A stretch of 64,000 nucleotides of DNA from Alcanivoracaceae bacterium (GCA_029213045.1 JARGPN010000007.1:168762-232761), one strand, 5' to 3'. Positions 30,229 through 41,890 are shown, numbered from the stretch's first letter. The notes: a model not told the origin generated them from the sequence alone. Made by a program: numbers and translations.

Positions 30229-30771
30229 ATGGCTGAATTTTCCACCATAGCTCGCCCTTATGCCAAAGCAGCATTTATGTTCGCTCGCGAACAAAATGCG
30301 TTGGATAAGTGGGAATCCATGCTCGGTCTGGCAGCGGCATTAATCGACGACGCGCAACTTGCTAGCGCGCTCGATGATCCGAAGCTGTCCACGGGCGACA
30401 AAGCGAAGCTCTTTGTTGACGTGTGCGGTGACCAGATTGATGAGGGTGGCGCAAATTTAATTGCGCAGCTAGCTGAACATAAACGCTTAGCTGTATTGCC
30501 GGAAATTTTCGCGCAGTACCACACCTTGCTGGCACAGCAGCAACACTTTGCCGACGTGGAGGTGGTTTCCGCATTCGAATTGAATGACGCCGAAACCAGC
30601 AAGTTGGTGGAATCGCTGAAAAAGCGGTTCGGTATGGATGTAAGGGTCAGCAACAAAATTGACGCTGGCCTGATTGGTGGCGTGATTATTCGCGCTGGCG
30701 ACACCGTGATCGATGGCAGTGTGCGGGGCCGCTTAAATAAATTGGCCGAGCAACTGAACTCTAGAGTTTGA
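30229..30771 (+). CDS. atpH: F1Fo ATP synthase subunit delta
   Basis: Joins the peripheral stalk to the top of the alpha3beta3 head. The N-terminal helical domain starts [12 protein letters not shown], a family hallmark, and the C-terminal part ends with [25 protein letters not shown], the conserved OSCP/delta signature. At 180 residues it is close to E. coli (177). The atpA gene starts 11 bases after its stop. Confidence 0.97.
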   Translation: MAEFSTIARPYAKAAFMFAREQNALDKWESMLGLAAALIDDAQLASALDDPKLSTGDKAKLFVDVCGDQIDEGGANLIAQLAEHKRLAVLPEIFAQYHTLLAQQQHFADVEVVSAFELNDAETSKLVESLKKRFGMDVRVSNKIDAGLIGGVIIRAGDTVIDGSVRGRLNKLAEQLNSRV

Positions 30772-30782
30772 GGGATTGGAGC

Positions 30783-32327
30783 ATGCAGCAACTCAACCCG
30801 TCTGAAATCAGCGAAATTATCAAGCAGCGTATTGCGAAGCTTGATACATCAACTGAGGCGCGCAACGAAGGCACAGTGGTGTCGGTATCTGACGGTATCG
30901 TACGTATCCACGGCCTGGCCGACGTAATGTACGGTGAAATGATCGAGTTTGAAGGCGGCGTGTACGGCATGGCCCTCAACCTTGAGCAGGACTCTGTCGG
31001 CGCTGTTGTACTAGGTGATTACCTAGGCATTCAGGAAGGTCAAAAAGTTAAATGTACTCAGCGCGTACTTGAAGTACCGGTCGGCCCAGAATTGTTAGGC
31101 CGAGTAGTCGACGCACTGGGTAACCCTATTGATGGTAAGGGTCCACTTAACGCAAAAATTACTGACGCGATTGAAAAAGTAGCACCTGGTGTTATTTGGC
31201 GTCAGTCAGTTGATCAGCCAGTGCAAACTGGTCTGAAATCAATTGATGCGATGACCCCAATCGGTCGTGGTCAGCGTGAGCTGATCATTGGTGACCGTCA
31301 GATCGGTAAAACAGCGATCGCGATTGACACCATCATTAACCAGAAAAATTCTGGCATTAAGTGTATCTACGTGGCGATTGGCCAGAAGCAATCTTCCATT
31401 GCAAACGTAGTGCGCAAGCTCGAAGAGCACGGCGCGATGGAAAACACCATCGTTGTTGCGGCGTCAGCTTCCGAGCCAGCATCCATGCAATTCTTGGCTC
31501 CGTTTGCCGGCGCCACCATGGGTGAATATTTCCGTGATCGCGGTGAAGACGCATTGATCGTTTATGATGATCTGTCTAAGCAAGCGGTTGCGTATCGTCA
31601 AATTTCCTTGTTGCTACGTCGTCCGCCAGGTCGCGAAGCGTACCCAGGTGACGTTTTCTATCTACACTCCCGTTTGCTAGAGCGTGCTGCTCGCGTAAGC
31701 GCTGACTACGTAGAGAAATTCACCAACGGTGAAGTAAAAGGCAAAACCGGTTCTTTGACTGCGTTGCCAATTATTGAAACCCAAGCCGGTGACGTTTCTG
31801 CTTTCGTACCAACCAACGTGATCTCCATTACTGATGGTCAGATCTTCGTTGAAACCAGCCTGTTTAACTCCGGTATTCGTCCGGCGATGAACGCAGGTAT
31901 TTCGGTTTCGCGTGTTGGTGGTGCAGCGCAAACCAAGATCGTGAAAAAACTCGGCGGCGGCATTCGTTTGGCGCTTGCTCAGTATCGTGAATTGGCGGCC
32001 TTCGCTCAGTTCGCTTCTGATCTTGATGACGCGACACGCGCACAGTTGGAACACGGTCAAGCTGTTACCGAGCTGATGAAGCAAAACCAATATGCTCCTC
32101 AGTCTGTTGCTGAAATGGGCGTCGTACTTTACGCCGCTAACGAAGGCTATTTGAAAGACGTAGCGCTCGACAAAATCGGCAAATTCGAAGCGGCTCTGCT
32201 GGATTATATGAACAGCGAGTGCAAAGCGTTGATGGATCAGATCAACGAGAAGGGTGACTACAACAAAGATATCGAAGCGGGCATTAAAGACGCGATCGAG
32301 AAGTTCAAAGCCACCCAAACCTGGTAA
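30783..32327 (+). CDS. atpA: F1Fo ATP synthase subunit alpha
   Basis: The non-catalytic nucleotide-binding subunit of F1, 514 residues. It starts [17 protein letters not shown], and the Walker A is [14 protein letters not shown] near residue 170 (Ile where E. coli has Thr, a tolerated change). The signature [17 protein letters not shown] is present. ATG at 30783 has GGATTGGAG in front; the frame is open five codons further upstream but overlaps would add no conserved sequence. Confidence 0.97.
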   Translation: MQQLNPSEISEIIKQRIAKLDTSTEARNEGTVVSVSDGIVRIHGLADVMYGEMIEFEGGVYGMALNLEQDSVGAVVLGDYLGIQEGQKVKCTQRVLEVPVGPELLGRVVDALGNPIDGKGPLNAKITDAIEKVAPGVIWRQSVDQPVQTGLKSIDAMTPIGRGQRELIIGDRQIGKTAIAIDTIINQKNSGIKCIYVAIGQKQSSIANVVRKLEEHGAMENTIVVAASASEPASMQFLAPFAGATMGEYFRDRGEDALIVYDDLSKQAVAYRQISLLLRRPPGREAYPGDVFYLHSRLLERAARVSADYVEKFTNGEVKGKTGSLTALPIIETQAGDVSAFVPTNVISITDGQIFVETSLFNSGIRPAMNAGISVSRVGGAAQTKIVKKLGGGIRLALAQYRELAAFAQFASDLDDATRAQLEHGQAVTELMKQNQYAPQSVAEMGVVLYAANEGYLKDVALDKIGKFEAALLDYMNSECKALMDQINEKGDYNKDIEAGIKDAIEKFKATQTW

Positions 32328-32365
32328 TCCAGGCAATCGCTGATTACTGATTAGAGGAAGCATAA

Positions 32366-33229
32366 ATGGCCGGCGCGAAAGAGGTAAAAACCAAGATCGC
32401 GAGTGTCCAAAGCACGAAGAAAATTACGCGTGCGATGGAAATGGTCGCTGCCAGCAAAATGCGCAAAGCGCAGGAACGCATGGCGGCTTCCAAGCCCTAT
32501 GCCACACGCATGCGCCAAGTGGTTGCCCACTTGGCCAATGCCAACCCTGAATATCGCCATGTCTTTATGACAGAGCGTGAAGTGAAAAAGGTTGGCTACA
32601 TCGTGGTGAGTTCAGACCGCGGTTTGTGTGGTGGCTTAAACATTAACTTGTTCAAACAAGTGGTGCGTGAAAACCGCCATTGGAATGAGCAAGGTGTCGA
32701 CACTGAATTTTGTCTGATTGGTTCAAAAGCGGTGAGCTTTTTCCGCAGCGTCGGTGGCAAAGTTGATTCCACAACCAGTGGTCTCGGCGATACCCCGCAC
32801 CTCGCGGATTTGATCGGTGCGATCAAGGTCATGCTAGACAAGTTTGAGAAAGGCGAAATTGATCGCCTGAATCTGGTGTACAACGAATTCGTTAACACCA
32901 TGACGCAAAAGCCTACTACGCGTCAGCTGTTACCGTTGTTGCCGGGTGAAGAACTGAAAGATCATAAGTTTCCATGGGATTACATTTACGAGCCCGATGC
33001 GAAAGAGCTTATCGACGTACTGTTAGTACGTTTCATTGAGTCTCAAGTGTATCAAGGTGTCGTAGAAAACAATGCCTGTGAGCAAGCTGCGCGAATGGTT
33101 GCTATGAAAGCGGCAACTGATAATGCGGGCAACCTCATTAAAGACTTGCAGTTGATTTACAACAAAGCACGTCAGGCAGCAATTACCCAGGAAATTTCCG
33201 AAATCGTTGGTGGTGCTGCGGCGGTATAA
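32366..33229 (+). CDS. atpG: F1Fo ATP synthase subunit gamma
   Basis: The central rotating shaft. The first helix [20 protein letters not shown] followed by [15 protein letters not shown] and the last helix ending in [19 protein letters not shown] are the two long helices that form the coiled coil in the head. The middle part holds the Rossmann-like domain starting [17 protein letters not shown]. Length 287 equals E. coli. An AGAGGAAGC ribosome-binding site precedes the ATG. Confidence 0.97.
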   Translation: MAGAKEVKTKIASVQSTKKITRAMEMVAASKMRKAQERMAASKPYATRMRQVVAHLANANPEYRHVFMTEREVKKVGYIVVSSDRGLCGGLNINLFKQVVRENRHWNEQGVDTEFCLIGSKAVSFFRSVGGKVDSTTSGLGDTPHLADLIGAIKVMLDKFEKGEIDRLNLVYNEFVNTMTQKPTTRQLLPLLPGEELKDHKFPWDYIYEPDAKELIDVLLVRFIESQVYQGVVENNACEQAARMVAMKAATDNAGNLIKDLQLIYNKARQAAITQEISEIVGGAAAV

Positions 33230-33241
33230 GCCTCGCAGTGA

Positions 33242-34669
<1,428 letters not shown>

Positions 34670-34689
34670 TACCCGGGAGGTAATACGGG

Positions 34690-35115
34690 ATGGCAATGAC
34701 CGTGCATTGTGACATTGTGAGCGCAGAACAATCGCTGTATTCAGGCTTGGTGGAGATGGTTGTCGCTGCCGGCACTGAAGGTGATCTAGGCATTATGCCT
34801 GGCCACGCGCCACTGCTCAGCCGTCTGAAGCCGGGTCCGGTGCGTATCGTTAAGCAGAATGGTCAGGAAGAAATTTTCTTCGTGACCGGCGGCTTCTTAG
34901 AAGTGCAGCCAAACCTAGTAACGATTCTTGCTGATACCGCATTACGTGCTGAAGACGTTGACGAAGCAGCAGCTCAACAAGCTCGTCAGAAAGCGAAAGA
35001 CGCACTTGAAGGTAAGCACTCGGAAATGGATCATTCCCACGCCATGGCAATTTTGGCGGAGTCGCTCGCACAGTTGCGTACTATTGAGCAGTTAAAGAAA
35101 AAATTCGGCAAGTAA
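34690..35115 (+). CDS. atpC: F1Fo ATP synthase subunit epsilon
   Basis: The regulatory subunit at the foot of the rotor, 141 residues. The N-terminal beta-sandwich contains [20 protein letters not shown], a family hallmark, and the C-terminal half is the two-helix arm ([16 protein letters not shown] and further) that can inhibit ATP hydrolysis. Either ATG at 34690 or ATG at 34696 could be used; the first is better spaced from CGGGAGG. It is the last gene of the operon. Confidence 0.96.
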   Translation: MAMTVHCDIVSAEQSLYSGLVEMVVAAGTEGDLGIMPGHAPLLSRLKPGPVRIVKQNGQEEIFFVTGGFLEVQPNLVTILADTALRAEDVDEAAAQQARQKAKDALEGKHSEMDHSHAMAILAESLAQLRTIEQLKKKFGK

Positions 35116-35140
35116 GCGATGCTGAAAGCGTGATCAAATA

Positions 35141-35167
35141 AGGGTGGCCGAAAGGCTGCCCTTTTTT
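35141..35167 (+). terminator. ATP synthase operon terminator
   Basis: AGGGTGGCC and GGCTGCCCT pair (with two G-U pairs) around a GAAA tetraloop, followed by six T. It lies 25 bases past atpC. Confidence 0.85.
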
Positions 35168-35368
35168 GTTTCTGCGTGCTTTATAGGCCTAGAACACGAT
35201 GTGCTTTAGCCGAAAAAATACGAATTATTGCTGGCATATGCGGCGCCGTTAAACCGCTAGAATATCCGCTGAGAAGAGCGCGCCGTCCTGCTCGTAGGAA
35301 GCAACCTCGGTTTTGCATTAACAATGTCCGAGCGAACGGCGAAGGATTGAAAAGGAAGCCTAGATAAC

Positions 35369-36775
35369 GTGGTAGAACTCATGGATTCGAACAAGGGACG
35401 TCAAAGCTTAGCGGTTGTCGTATTGGCCGCCGGGAAAGGCACGCGGATGAAATCAGCACTGCCGAAAGTGCTGCATCCCATTGCGGGCAAACCGATGTTG
35501 GCGCACGTTGTAGATACCGCGCGCAATCTCAATGCAAAGCGCATTTCCGTTGTTTACGGTCACGGCGGTGAAGCCGTGCCTGAAGCCGTTGCCGGCGACG
35601 ATTTACAGTGGGCGTTGCAAGCTGAGCAATTAGGTACCGGGCATGCCGTAGCCCAAGCTATGCCGGGCATCGAAGAAGACATTGTTTTGGTGTTGTATGG
35701 CGATGTCCCCCTCATTCAAGCTGAAACCTTGCAGCGCTTTGTCGAAACCGTTGACGCAAACACCCTCGCGTTAATGACATTAACCATGGACGATCCGTCC
35801 GGCTATGGCCGTATTATTCGCGACGCCGCCGGAAAAGTGCAGCGCATCGTTGAGCAAAAAGACGCGAATGACGCTGAAAAGTCTGTAAAAGAAATTAATA
35901 CCGGCATTCTCGCCTGCCCAGGAAAATTCCTCGCCGCGGTGTTACCTAAGTTGTCGAGCAACAACGCGCAAGGCGAATACTATCTAACAGACGTGATTGC
36001 CATGGCCGTTGCCGAAGGCTTGCAAGTGCGCGCGGCGCAGCCTGACTTTGCGTGGGAAGTCGACGGCGTGAATGATCGCGTGCAGCTTTCCCGCTTAGAA
36101 AGAATTTACCAGCGCGTACAAGCAGAAGCGTTAATGCGTGCGGGCGTTACCTTGGCAGACCCAGCGCGATTAGATGTGCGCGGAAATATTAGTGTCGGCA
36201 CTGATTTATATTTTGATGTGAATGTTGTTCTTGAAGGTGATGTCACGCTTGGGAGCAACGTCGTCATCGGCCCTAACGTTGTTATTCGAAACAGCATTAT
36301 TGGCGACAATGTGCACATAGAAGCGAACAGCCATGTTGACGGTGCGCGCATCGACGCGGACAGCCAGATCGGCCCGTACGCTCGGATCCGTCCTGGCACA
36401 GAATTAGCACGCAAAACAAAAGTCGGCAATTTCGTTGAAACAAAAAAGGCGATCGTCGGCGAAGGCAGCAAGATCAATCACTTAAGCTATGTCGGCGATG
36501 CGCAAATCGGTAAAGACGTGAACATCGGCGCGGGCACGATCACGTGCAACTATGATGGCGTCAACAAATCGCAGACCATTATGAAAGACGGTGCGTTTAT
36601 CGGCTCAAACTCTTCATTGGTAGCACCGGTTACTATTGGCAATAACGCTACAGTGGGCGCGGGCAGCACCGTTAGCAAAGATGTACCCGACGGACATTTG
36701 GCCGTCGCACGTGGGTTACAGCGTAATATCAAGGGTTGGTCTCGTCCTAGCAAAAAAGATGCGAAAAAGGATTAA
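35369..36775 (+). CDS. glmU: bifunctional UDP-GlcNAc pyrophosphorylase / glucosamine-1-phosphate acetyltransferase
   Basis: Makes UDP-N-acetylglucosamine for peptidoglycan and lipopolysaccharide. The N-terminal nucleotidyltransferase half has [20 protein letters not shown] at its start and LYGDVPL near residue 105. The C-terminal half is a left-handed beta helix of hexapeptide repeats, with the acetyltransferase motifs [13 protein letters not shown]-like VGNFVETK and ITCNYDG. GTG at 35369 or ATG at 35381 could be the start; the ribosome-binding site AAGGAAG is far from both. It lies four bases before glmS, so both are one operon. Confidence 0.96.
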   Translation: MVELMDSNKGRQSLAVVVLAAGKGTRMKSALPKVLHPIAGKPMLAHVVDTARNLNAKRISVVYGHGGEAVPEAVAGDDLQWALQAEQLGTGHAVAQAMPGIEEDIVLVLYGDVPLIQAETLQRFVETVDANTLALMTLTMDDPSGYGRIIRDAAGKVQRIVEQKDANDAEKSVKEINTGILACPGKFLAAVLPKLSSNNAQGEYYLTDVIAMAVAEGLQVRAAQPDFAWEVDGVNDRVQLSRLERIYQRVQAEALMRAGVTLADPARLDVRGNISVGTDLYFDVNVVLEGDVTLGSNVVIGPNVVIRNSIIGDNVHIEANSHVDGARIDADSQIGPYARIRPGTELARKTKVGNFVETKKAIVGEGSKINHLSYVGDAQIGKDVNIGAGTITCNYDGVNKSQTIMKDGAFIGSNSSLVAPVTIGNNATVGAGSTVSKDVPDGHLAVARGLQRNIKGWSRPSKKDAKKD

Positions 36776-36778
36776 AGC

Positions 36779-38611
36779 ATGTGTGGAATAGTCGGGGCGA
36801 TCGCCCAACGTAACGTCACCAATATTTTATTAACGGGACTCAAGCGTCTTGAATATCGCGGTTACGATTCCGCAGGCGTTGCATTATTAACAGACGAAGG
36901 CATTCAGCGTGTGCGTCGCCAAGGCAAAGTAAAAGGCCTTGAAGACGCGGTAAATGAAGTAGGCGCGGCCGGCAACTTAGGCATTGCACACACACGCTGG
37001 GCGACCCACGGCGTGCCCAGCGAACGTAATGCGCACCCGCATATGTCTGGCGAAGATCTGGCGTTGGTGCACAACGGCATTATCGAAAACTTCCAAGAAT
37101 TGCGCGTTGAACTAGAAGCGGACGGGTACGAATTTATTTCTGAAACCGATACCGAAGTGATTGTGCATTTGGTGCATCGCGCACTGCGCGGCAACAACGA
37201 TTTATTTGGCGCACTGCGTGCAGCCGCCGAGAAAATGCACGGCGCCTTTGCGTTAGGTGTGATCAGCAAAAGCGAGCCAGATAAACTGATCGCCATACGT
37301 TTTGGCTCGCCTCTGGTTATCGGCTTAGGTATCGATGAGAACTATCTTGCGTCAGACCAATTGGCATTAATGCCGGTCACCAATCGCTTTATCTTTTTAG
37401 AAGAAGGCGACATGGCCGAGCTTACGCTGACGGATGTACGCATCACCGACAAAGACGGCCAGGAAGTGACGCGCGCCGTGCACGAGTTTGACGGCGCCTC
37501 GGAAGACGCAGAAAAGGGCGAGTACCGCCACTTTATGCTGAAAGAAATTTTCGAACAGCCCGCCGCGATTCAGCGCACGCTCGAAAATCGCATTGGCTCA
37601 GAAGACGAATTATTTGCCGCGTTTGGCGACAACTCACGTGAAATGCTTGCGGCAATCAAGAACGTACAAATCATTGCCTGCGGTACAAGTTATCACTCGG
37701 GCATGGTTGCGCGTTATTGGCTAGAAAGCATTGCGGGCGTGCCGTGTCAGGTTGAAGTGGCGAGTGAGTTTCGGTATCGCAAACACGTGGTGCCAGAAGG
37801 TTCTTTGTTCGTCACCATTTCGCAATCCGGCGAAACGGCCGACACCCTCGCGGCATTGCGTGGCACGTTTGAATCAAAAAATTACCAAGGTCGCTTGGCG
37901 GTTTGTAACGTCGACGGATCGTCACTGGTTCGAGAATCAGAGCTCACCTTCCTGACCAAAGCTGGGCCGGAAATTGGTGTGGCATCGACGAAAGCATTTA
38001 CCACACAACTCGCTGGTTTGTTGATGTTGGTCCTTGCGGTGGCCCGCGCCAAAGGGGCAGACAGCAAAGTGATCGAAAAAGCGCTCGGCGAAATGCGTCA
38101 ACTACCGAGTCTTATTGAACAAGTATTGCAATTGGATTCGCGCATTGAAGCGCTGGCCGAACAGTTCGTTGAAAAACACCACACGCTATTTTTGGGTCGT
38201 GGCCCGCAGTTCCCCATCGCCATGGAAGGTGCGCTGAAGCTGAAAGAAATTTCTTATATTCACGCGGAAGCGTATCCGGCGGGCGAACTCAAGCATGGGC
38301 CGCTGGCGCTAGTAGATAAGGAAATGCCCGTCGTCGCCGTTGCACCCAATGACGAACTGCTAGAGAAATTAAAATCCAATCTACAAGAAGTACGTGCTCG
38401 GGGCGGTGAATTATTTATATTCGCTGATCGCACAGCCCAAGTGAAAGAAGAGCCCGGTATGACAGTGCTAGCAATGCCGCCCATGCCAGAGCTGCTCGTG
38501 CCGATCGTCTACACGCTGCCATTGCAGTTGCTTAGCTATCACGTAGCGGTCGCACGCGGCACCGATGTCGATCAACCGCGTAATTTGGCGAAGTCGGTGA
38601 CAGTGGAATAG
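36779..38611 (+). CDS. glmS: glutamine-fructose-6-phosphate aminotransferase
   Basis: First enzyme of hexosamine synthesis: fructose-6-phosphate plus glutamine gives glucosamine-6-phosphate. The N-terminal amidotransferase starts [13 protein letters not shown] with Cys2 as nucleophile. Two SIS sugar-isomerase domains follow ([14 protein letters not shown] and [19 protein letters not shown]), and the C-terminus is the usual [15 protein letters not shown]. Length of 610 residues is standard. The 3' end of glmS is the classical target for Tn7-like elements; here an integron lies downstream instead, and no Tn7 ends were seen. Confidence 0.97.
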   Translation: MCGIVGAIAQRNVTNILLTGLKRLEYRGYDSAGVALLTDEGIQRVRRQGKVKGLEDAVNEVGAAGNLGIAHTRWATHGVPSERNAHPHMSGEDLALVHNGIIENFQELRVELEADGYEFISETDTEVIVHLVHRALRGNNDLFGALRAAAEKMHGAFALGVISKSEPDKLIAIRFGSPLVIGLGIDENYLASDQLALMPVTNRFIFLEEGDMAELTLTDVRITDKDGQEVTRAVHEFDGASEDAEKGEYRHFMLKEIFEQPAAIQRTLENRIGSEDELFAAFGDNSREMLAAIKNVQIIACGTSYHSGMVARYWLESIAGVPCQVEVASEFRYRKHVVPEGSLFVTISQSGETADTLAALRGTFESKNYQGRLAVCNVDGSSLVRESELTFLTKAGPEIGVASTKAFTTQLAGLLMLVLAVARAKGADSKVIEKALGEMRQLPSLIEQVLQLDSRIEALAEQFVEKHHTLFLGRGPQFPIAMEGALKLKEISYIHAEAYPAGELKHGPLALVDKEMPVVAVAPNDELLEKLKSNLQEVRARGGELFIFADRTAQVKEEPGMTVLAMPPMPELLVPIVYTLPLQLLSYHVAVARGTDVDQPRNLAKSVTVE

Positions 38612-38633
38612 CCGGTAAAGACACGCGGATAAT

Positions 38634-38661
38634 AAAAAAGGCGACAAATGTCGCCTTTTTT
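38634..38661. terminator. bidirectional terminator between glmS and the integrase remnant
   Basis: GGCGACA and TGTCGCC pair, flanked by A6 on the left and T6 on the right. It ends glmU-glmS and, read from the other strand, anything coming from the integrase gene. Confidence 0.88.
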
Positions 38662-38784
38662 ATTATCTGGCAGATCTTTGAATAATATCCGCGCAATTTA
38701 ATACTCGAATATACGTAAAGAGCCGCGAGTTCCTTGCCCCTATTATTCTAGTTCTGGATTAAGACTGGGTTCTTCTGAAGAACG

Positions 38785-39402
38785 TTATGGGCGTCCGTTT
38801 CTTTCTTCCTTAGCCAGATCAATTTGCGTGCAAATTCGATCAGTGAGCGAGGCGGGAAGCATGGTGACGCGATCTTTACGTCCCTTGCCTTCGCGGACAA
38901 TGATAATGCCCTGATCGAAATCAATATCTTTAATACGTAAGCGCAGCATTTCGGAAACGCGCAGCCCGGTACCGTACATGATTTCCGCCATCAGCCGCCA
39001 TGGATCGTTTAATTTGGAAAAAATAGCCATGGCCTCGTTATCACTGAGCACCACAGGCACGCGAGGTGGCCGTTTGGCGTTGCGAAAGGAAAGCTTTTCG
39101 AAATCAATCTGCATGAACTTGCGGTAAAAGCAGTTAAGCGCATTCAGTGCTATTTTCTGCGTGCCGACGCTGCACAACCTCCGCACGGCGAGATAATCCA
39201 GAAACTTTTCAATCTCCGGTGCGCCCATTTCCTTTGGGTGGCGCTTATCATGAAAGCGGATGTAGGCAACGACCCAGTGAACATAGGTCTGCTCAGTCTG
39301 GTAGCGATAATTGTTGCGCCGTAGCCAGGCACGAAACTGGTCGATGAGGCGGGTGGGCTGATTGGGGATGGCGACAGGTACGCCATGGGCAGGCTTGGTC
39401 AT
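38785..39402 (-). pseudogene. intI: integron integrase IntI, truncated at the C-terminus
   Basis: The 205-residue product begins MTKPAHGVPV with AAGGAG eight bases before its ATG. It has the SAM-like N-terminal domain of integron integrases (YRYQTEQTYVHWVVAYIRF, HPKEMGAPEIEKFLDYLAV). The catalytic Arg is in YGTGLRVSEMLRLR and the beta-strand Lys in REGKGRKDRVTMLP. It then stops after TDRICTQIDLAKEERNGRP. Full integrases run about 320 residues. The missing part includes the IntI-specific insertion, the HxxR box and the Tyr nucleophile, and I find no continuation in another frame before the glmS terminator. It therefore cannot recombine on its own. The orientation, away from the cassettes, is normal for an integron. 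Confidence 0.9.
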
Positions 39403-39717
39403 AAATTTCTCCTTTTCAGACAACATGACCTGCGCGCGGGCCGTGCTCAACGGACATGAACGACAAATTCTGTGCGAGTTCGCCGCCGACAGCTGTAACG
39501 CCTTGATTGGAAGGGCAAAAAACGCGCGATATCTCGGCGATATCATTTGCTAAATATCCGAAATAACCGGATGCCGGCCGGATTTACTCTTTGAGATATG
39601 CTCTCAACTTAGCTATAACTCTTTGATTGGAAAAAACTACTACAGGCTCCGACCCTGCTGCTCTTTGGAATTAAGTAGAAAAGAGATAAGCGGACGGCAT
39701 CTAGTTAATAAACTGTT
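39403..39717 (+). promoter_or_regulatory. integron attI region with cassette promoter Pc
   Basis: Between the integrase and the first cassette lie about 315 bases with no gene. Bases 39591-39619 form a near-consensus sigma70 promoter pointing into the array: TTGAGA, a 17-base spacer, TATAAC. Each hexamer matches consensus at five of six positions. The recombination junction is the core site GTTATGC at 39715-39721, which overlaps the first cassette start codon. The exact left limit of attI is not determinable by eye. Confidence 0.7.
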
Positions 39718-40200
39718 ATGCGAATGAAAGCTGAAACGCTCCTACAAGAAATCCAGTCCGTAATGCCCCCCGTGCAGAAGCCGGTGGGGATCGATATCTG
39801 CTTTCATAAAGATGGGTGCTTTGAGTGCGAGGCGCTTAGGCGCGAAATTCAAAAATTTGGCGGAAAGGAGCTTCCCACCGAGGGTATTAGGGAAATCCAC
39901 CAAGACATGTCTAGCCTTTCTGCAAAGGGCTGGCGCTGGGCTCTTCCTTCGTATTTGGAATTTTCACTCTCAGAGGACGCTTCTGTAAGAAATACTGAAA
40001 CGGAATTTCTGATTTACAACTTGGCGCCAGCCCCTGAACATCAGGCAGAGACAAAAGAGCGACTTTCGGAGCTTAACCGCGAGCAAATAGTCTGCTTATT
40101 ACACTTTCTAGAGTGGTGTTTAAATCATGAGCACTGGGGGCAATACTGTCAGGAAGATATTAAAGCTGGAATTGCGTTTCTTTCCACTATCAGTGCATAA
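39718..40200 (+). CDS. integron cassette 1 protein, unknown
   Basis: A 160-residue soluble protein. Its start codon lies in the attI core site and its stop lies in the R'' box of the attC, so the frame fills the cassette. It has a Cys-rich FHKDGCFECEALRREI segment near residue 29 and a late LLHFLEWCLNHEHWGQYC segment with more Cys and Trp. It has the feel of the DUF6714-type family found in many cassettes, but I cannot confirm that. No signal peptide or membrane helix is seen. As the first cassette it is best placed for transcription from Pc. Confidence 0.75.
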   Translation: MRMKAETLLQEIQSVMPPVQKPVGIDICFHKDGCFECEALRREIQKFGGKELPTEGIREIHQDMSSLSAKGWRWALPSYLEFSLSEDASVRNTETEFLIYNLAPAPEHQAETKERLSELNREQIVCLLHFLEWCLNHEHWGQYCQEDIKAGIAFLSTISA

Positions 40201-40255
40201 CAAGGCAAAGCAAGAGGGGACGCCGTAACCGGGGCCCCTGTTTGCGACGTTATGT
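40195..40255 (+). other. attC site 1
   Basis: Begins with the inverse core GCATAAC and ends with the core GTTATGT. Between them lie AAGGCAAAGC and its partner TTTGCGAC, then a GGGG/CCCC-based inner stem. About 61 bp, a short attC. The cassette 1 stop codon is inside its left box. Confidence 0.8.
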
Positions 40256-40265
40256 TCTATAGATT

Positions 40266-40667
40266 ATGAGCGATACATCACTAGTAAAGGTTGCATCTTT
40301 TTCATTTCCCCATGAGGCGCATATTGCCAAGGCCTCTTTGGAGGCGGCGGGTATCCCCGCTTTTGTGGCAGATGAAAATACGGTCAATATGCACTGGCTA
40401 TATTCTAATGCCATGGGCGGTGTACGCGTTCTAGTGGCTCGGGCGAGCCTGGCAGAGGCTCAGCGGATACTTGATGGGGACTATAGTGAAGAGCTGGAAG
40501 ACGGGGAGCCCCTTGATTCATGTCCGGCATGCGGGTCTTTTAATGTCGCGGCGTACACCAAAGGAAAGAAGCCTGCGTTTTTGGTTTTCTTATTACTTGG
40601 ATTCCCGCTTTTTTCCTATCAGCATGGGCACAAATGCAATGATTGCGGTGCCTTTAAAGGAACATAA
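40266..40667 (+). CDS. integron cassette 2 protein: DUF2007-like with zinc ribbon and membrane helix
   Basis: A 133-residue protein. The first 75 residues resemble the DUF2007 ('putative signal transducing protein') domain: LVKVASFSFPHEAHIAKASL, GIPAFVADENTV, GGVRVLVARASLAEAQ. A split zinc ribbon follows, CPAC at 86-89 and CNDC at 124-127. These flank a hydrophobic helix at about 103-117 (PAFLVFLLLGFPLF). The four Cys could meet only if the helix is buried or dips into the membrane. The stop is inside attC 2. DUF2007 proteins are of unknown function, though the domain resembles a PII-like fold. Chromosomal homologues exist outside integrons. Confidence 0.8.
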   Translation: MSDTSLVKVASFSFPHEAHIAKASLEAAGIPAFVADENTVNMHWLYSNAMGGVRVLVARASLAEAQRILDGDYSEELEDGEPLDSCPACGSFNVAAYTKGKKPAFLVFLLLGFPLFSYQHGHKCNDCGAFKGT

Positions 40668-40717
40668 CAAGAAGCTGCATCCGAGCGCTGACGCGCCGGA
40701 TGAGCAGGACGTTATAC
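40662..40717 (+). other. attC site 2
   Basis: Starts ACATAAC and ends GTTATAC, about 56 bp. The central stem pairs CATCCG with CGGATG around a GCGC-containing loop. It holds the stop codon of the cassette 2 gene. Confidence 0.8.
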
Positions 40718-40723
40718 GCAATC

Positions 40724-41131
40724 ATGAAATTGAAGAACATCAAATCATTGTCACATAATCTAAGCCACTCATATGTGAGCTTCGAGAACTACGTTGATGG
40801 TGAGTTTGTATTTAAAGAACTCAAAGAGTTAGCTGTTAAAGCCAATGGGGAAAAGGTTTCCATATGTTGGCTTTACCCAGAAAATAAAGTGGTGCCTTTG
40901 TTCAGTGAACGAATCGCCAAAAGTATCGAATATTACAAAGAGTGGCTTCCACGGCTTCTTGCTCAGCATGAACTAGACGCTTCTGTAATTGCAGAGCTGA
41001 GAACTGATATATACATTGCATCAAATAGGCAGCTCGAAGTTCAGGCCTATGCTCGTGATATCAATGGCAAAGAGCATGTCAAAAACATCTACGAATTTGC
41101 TGACTTCAAACCATATACAGGTGAGTCGTGA
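40724..41131 (+). CDS. integron cassette 3 protein, unknown
   Basis: A 135-residue soluble protein I do not recognise. It has mixed alpha/beta composition, no signal peptide and no Cys cluster. The start ATG chosen lies just outside attC 2; the frame is open further back, into the attC, but that would use the recombination site as coding sequence. Notable segments are SHSYVSFENYVDGEFVF, VSICWLYPENKVVPLF and a late DINGKEHVKNIYEFADF. The stop is eight bases before attC 3. Confidence 0.7.
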   Translation: MKLKNIKSLSHNLSHSYVSFENYVDGEFVFKELKELAVKANGEKVSICWLYPENKVVPLFSERIAKSIEYYKEWLPRLLAQHELDASVIAELRTDIYIASNRQLEVQAYARDINGKEHVKNIYEFADFKPYTGES

Positions 41132-41138
41132 GCAAAGC

Positions 41139-41213
41139 GTATAACAAGCAAAGGCAGCATCGCCACTTCGTGGCTGGACGCGCTAACGCGCGCCGCTGCT
41201 TTGGGCGTTAGCA
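41139..41213 (+). other. attC site 3
   Basis: Starts GTATAAC, ends GTTAGCA, about 75 bp. The arms AAAGGCAGC and GCTGCTTT pair. The inside contains GGCTGGACGCGCTAACGC, a module also seen in sites 5 and 6. Confidence 0.85.
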
Positions 41214-41219
41214 CTCAAT

Positions 41220-41705
41220 ATGAAAATACTTCTAATCTTAATCATATTTTTTTCAGGGAAGGCTATGGCAGATCCATTCACGTATGATATTCAGCAGGCG
41301 GGCTATAGATTCGACCAGTATGACCTGAAGGGAAATGCTACGTTTGAAATATTTAAGAATGAATTTCGTGCTTTCCCATGGAAAGATCAGGTAGGCAATA
41401 ACAAAGGCGGAACCGCACCAACAATTTCAGTTAAAAACTCAGAAACAGAAGTTGATCTTTGGGTTTCTGTAATCGGAAACCAAGATGAATTCGCCTATCT
41501 TGTAGGTATCGTTCAGCCCAAAAAAGTACAAACGATGTTTGGCTTCGGGAAAGAAAAGGAAGTGAACTGGGTTACTGCCTATGTTCTAGAGCAGTCAAAA
41601 TGGGTAGAAGAAGCGTTCCAACTCTATTTCCTAGGCAAAACAGATGAGTTAAATCATAGGCTCTCTAGTTTGCCCATATTTCTAGAGCAAGAGGCAGCAT
41701 ACTAA
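41220..41705 (+). CDS. integron cassette 4 protein, secreted, unknown
   Basis: A 161-residue protein with a short signal peptide (KILLILIIFFSGKAMA, probable cleavage before DPFTYD). The mature part is a mixed alpha/beta domain starting YDIQQAGYRFDQYDLKGN and ending ELNHRLSSLPIFLEQEAAY. No Cys and no lipobox, so it is likely a free periplasmic protein. Several Trp and Phe (FPWKDQ, DLWVSV, VNWVTAY) suggest a compact fold. I know no family for it. The start sits a few bases past attC 3 and the stop just before attC 4. Confidence 0.72.
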   Translation: MKILLILIIFFSGKAMADPFTYDIQQAGYRFDQYDLKGNATFEIFKNEFRAFPWKDQVGNNKGGTAPTISVKNSETEVDLWVSVIGNQDEFAYLVGIVQPKKVQTMFGFGKEKEVNWVTAYVLEQSKWVEEAFQLYFLGKTDELNHRLSSLPIFLEQEAAY

Positions 41706-41707
41706 AG

Positions 41708-41825
41708 TGCTAACAAGCGGCTCCACGCAGACGCCCAAACCTACGCTGCTTTTGTGGGTTTCGCTGCGCTACACGTTACCACAAAAGCCTCTCCGGTTTG
41801 GGCGCTGGTGAGCCGGGCGTTATGT
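41708..41825 (+). other. attC site 4 (long)
   Basis: Starts TGCTAAC, ends GTTATGT, about 118 bp, the longest of the set. The outer arms CGGCTC/GAGCCG, the inner CGCCCAAACC/GGTTTGGGCG and a further CTTTTGTGG/CCACAAAAG pair give a long cruciform-type structure with a large loop. Confidence 0.85.
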
Positions 41826-41866
41826 GTGGTCGAGAATTCTGGTGCTACTTGTGTGCAGAGAAAAGG

Positions 41867-41890
41867 AAGGCCCTGATTTCAGGGCCTTTA
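41867..41890 (-). terminator. terminator of the cassette 5 minus-strand gene
   Basis: AAGGCCCTGA and TCAGGGCCTT form a perfect ten-pair stem with a two-base centre. On the minus strand TTCCTTTT follows. It lies 12 bases past the stop of the small basic peptide gene. Confidence 0.75.

Noticed and set aside
38612..38784. Tn7-like end or integrase C-terminal remnant downstream of glmS
   Set aside because: No TGTGGGCGG-like end or TnsB-site repeats, and no frame resembling HxxR or the Tyr box on either strand.
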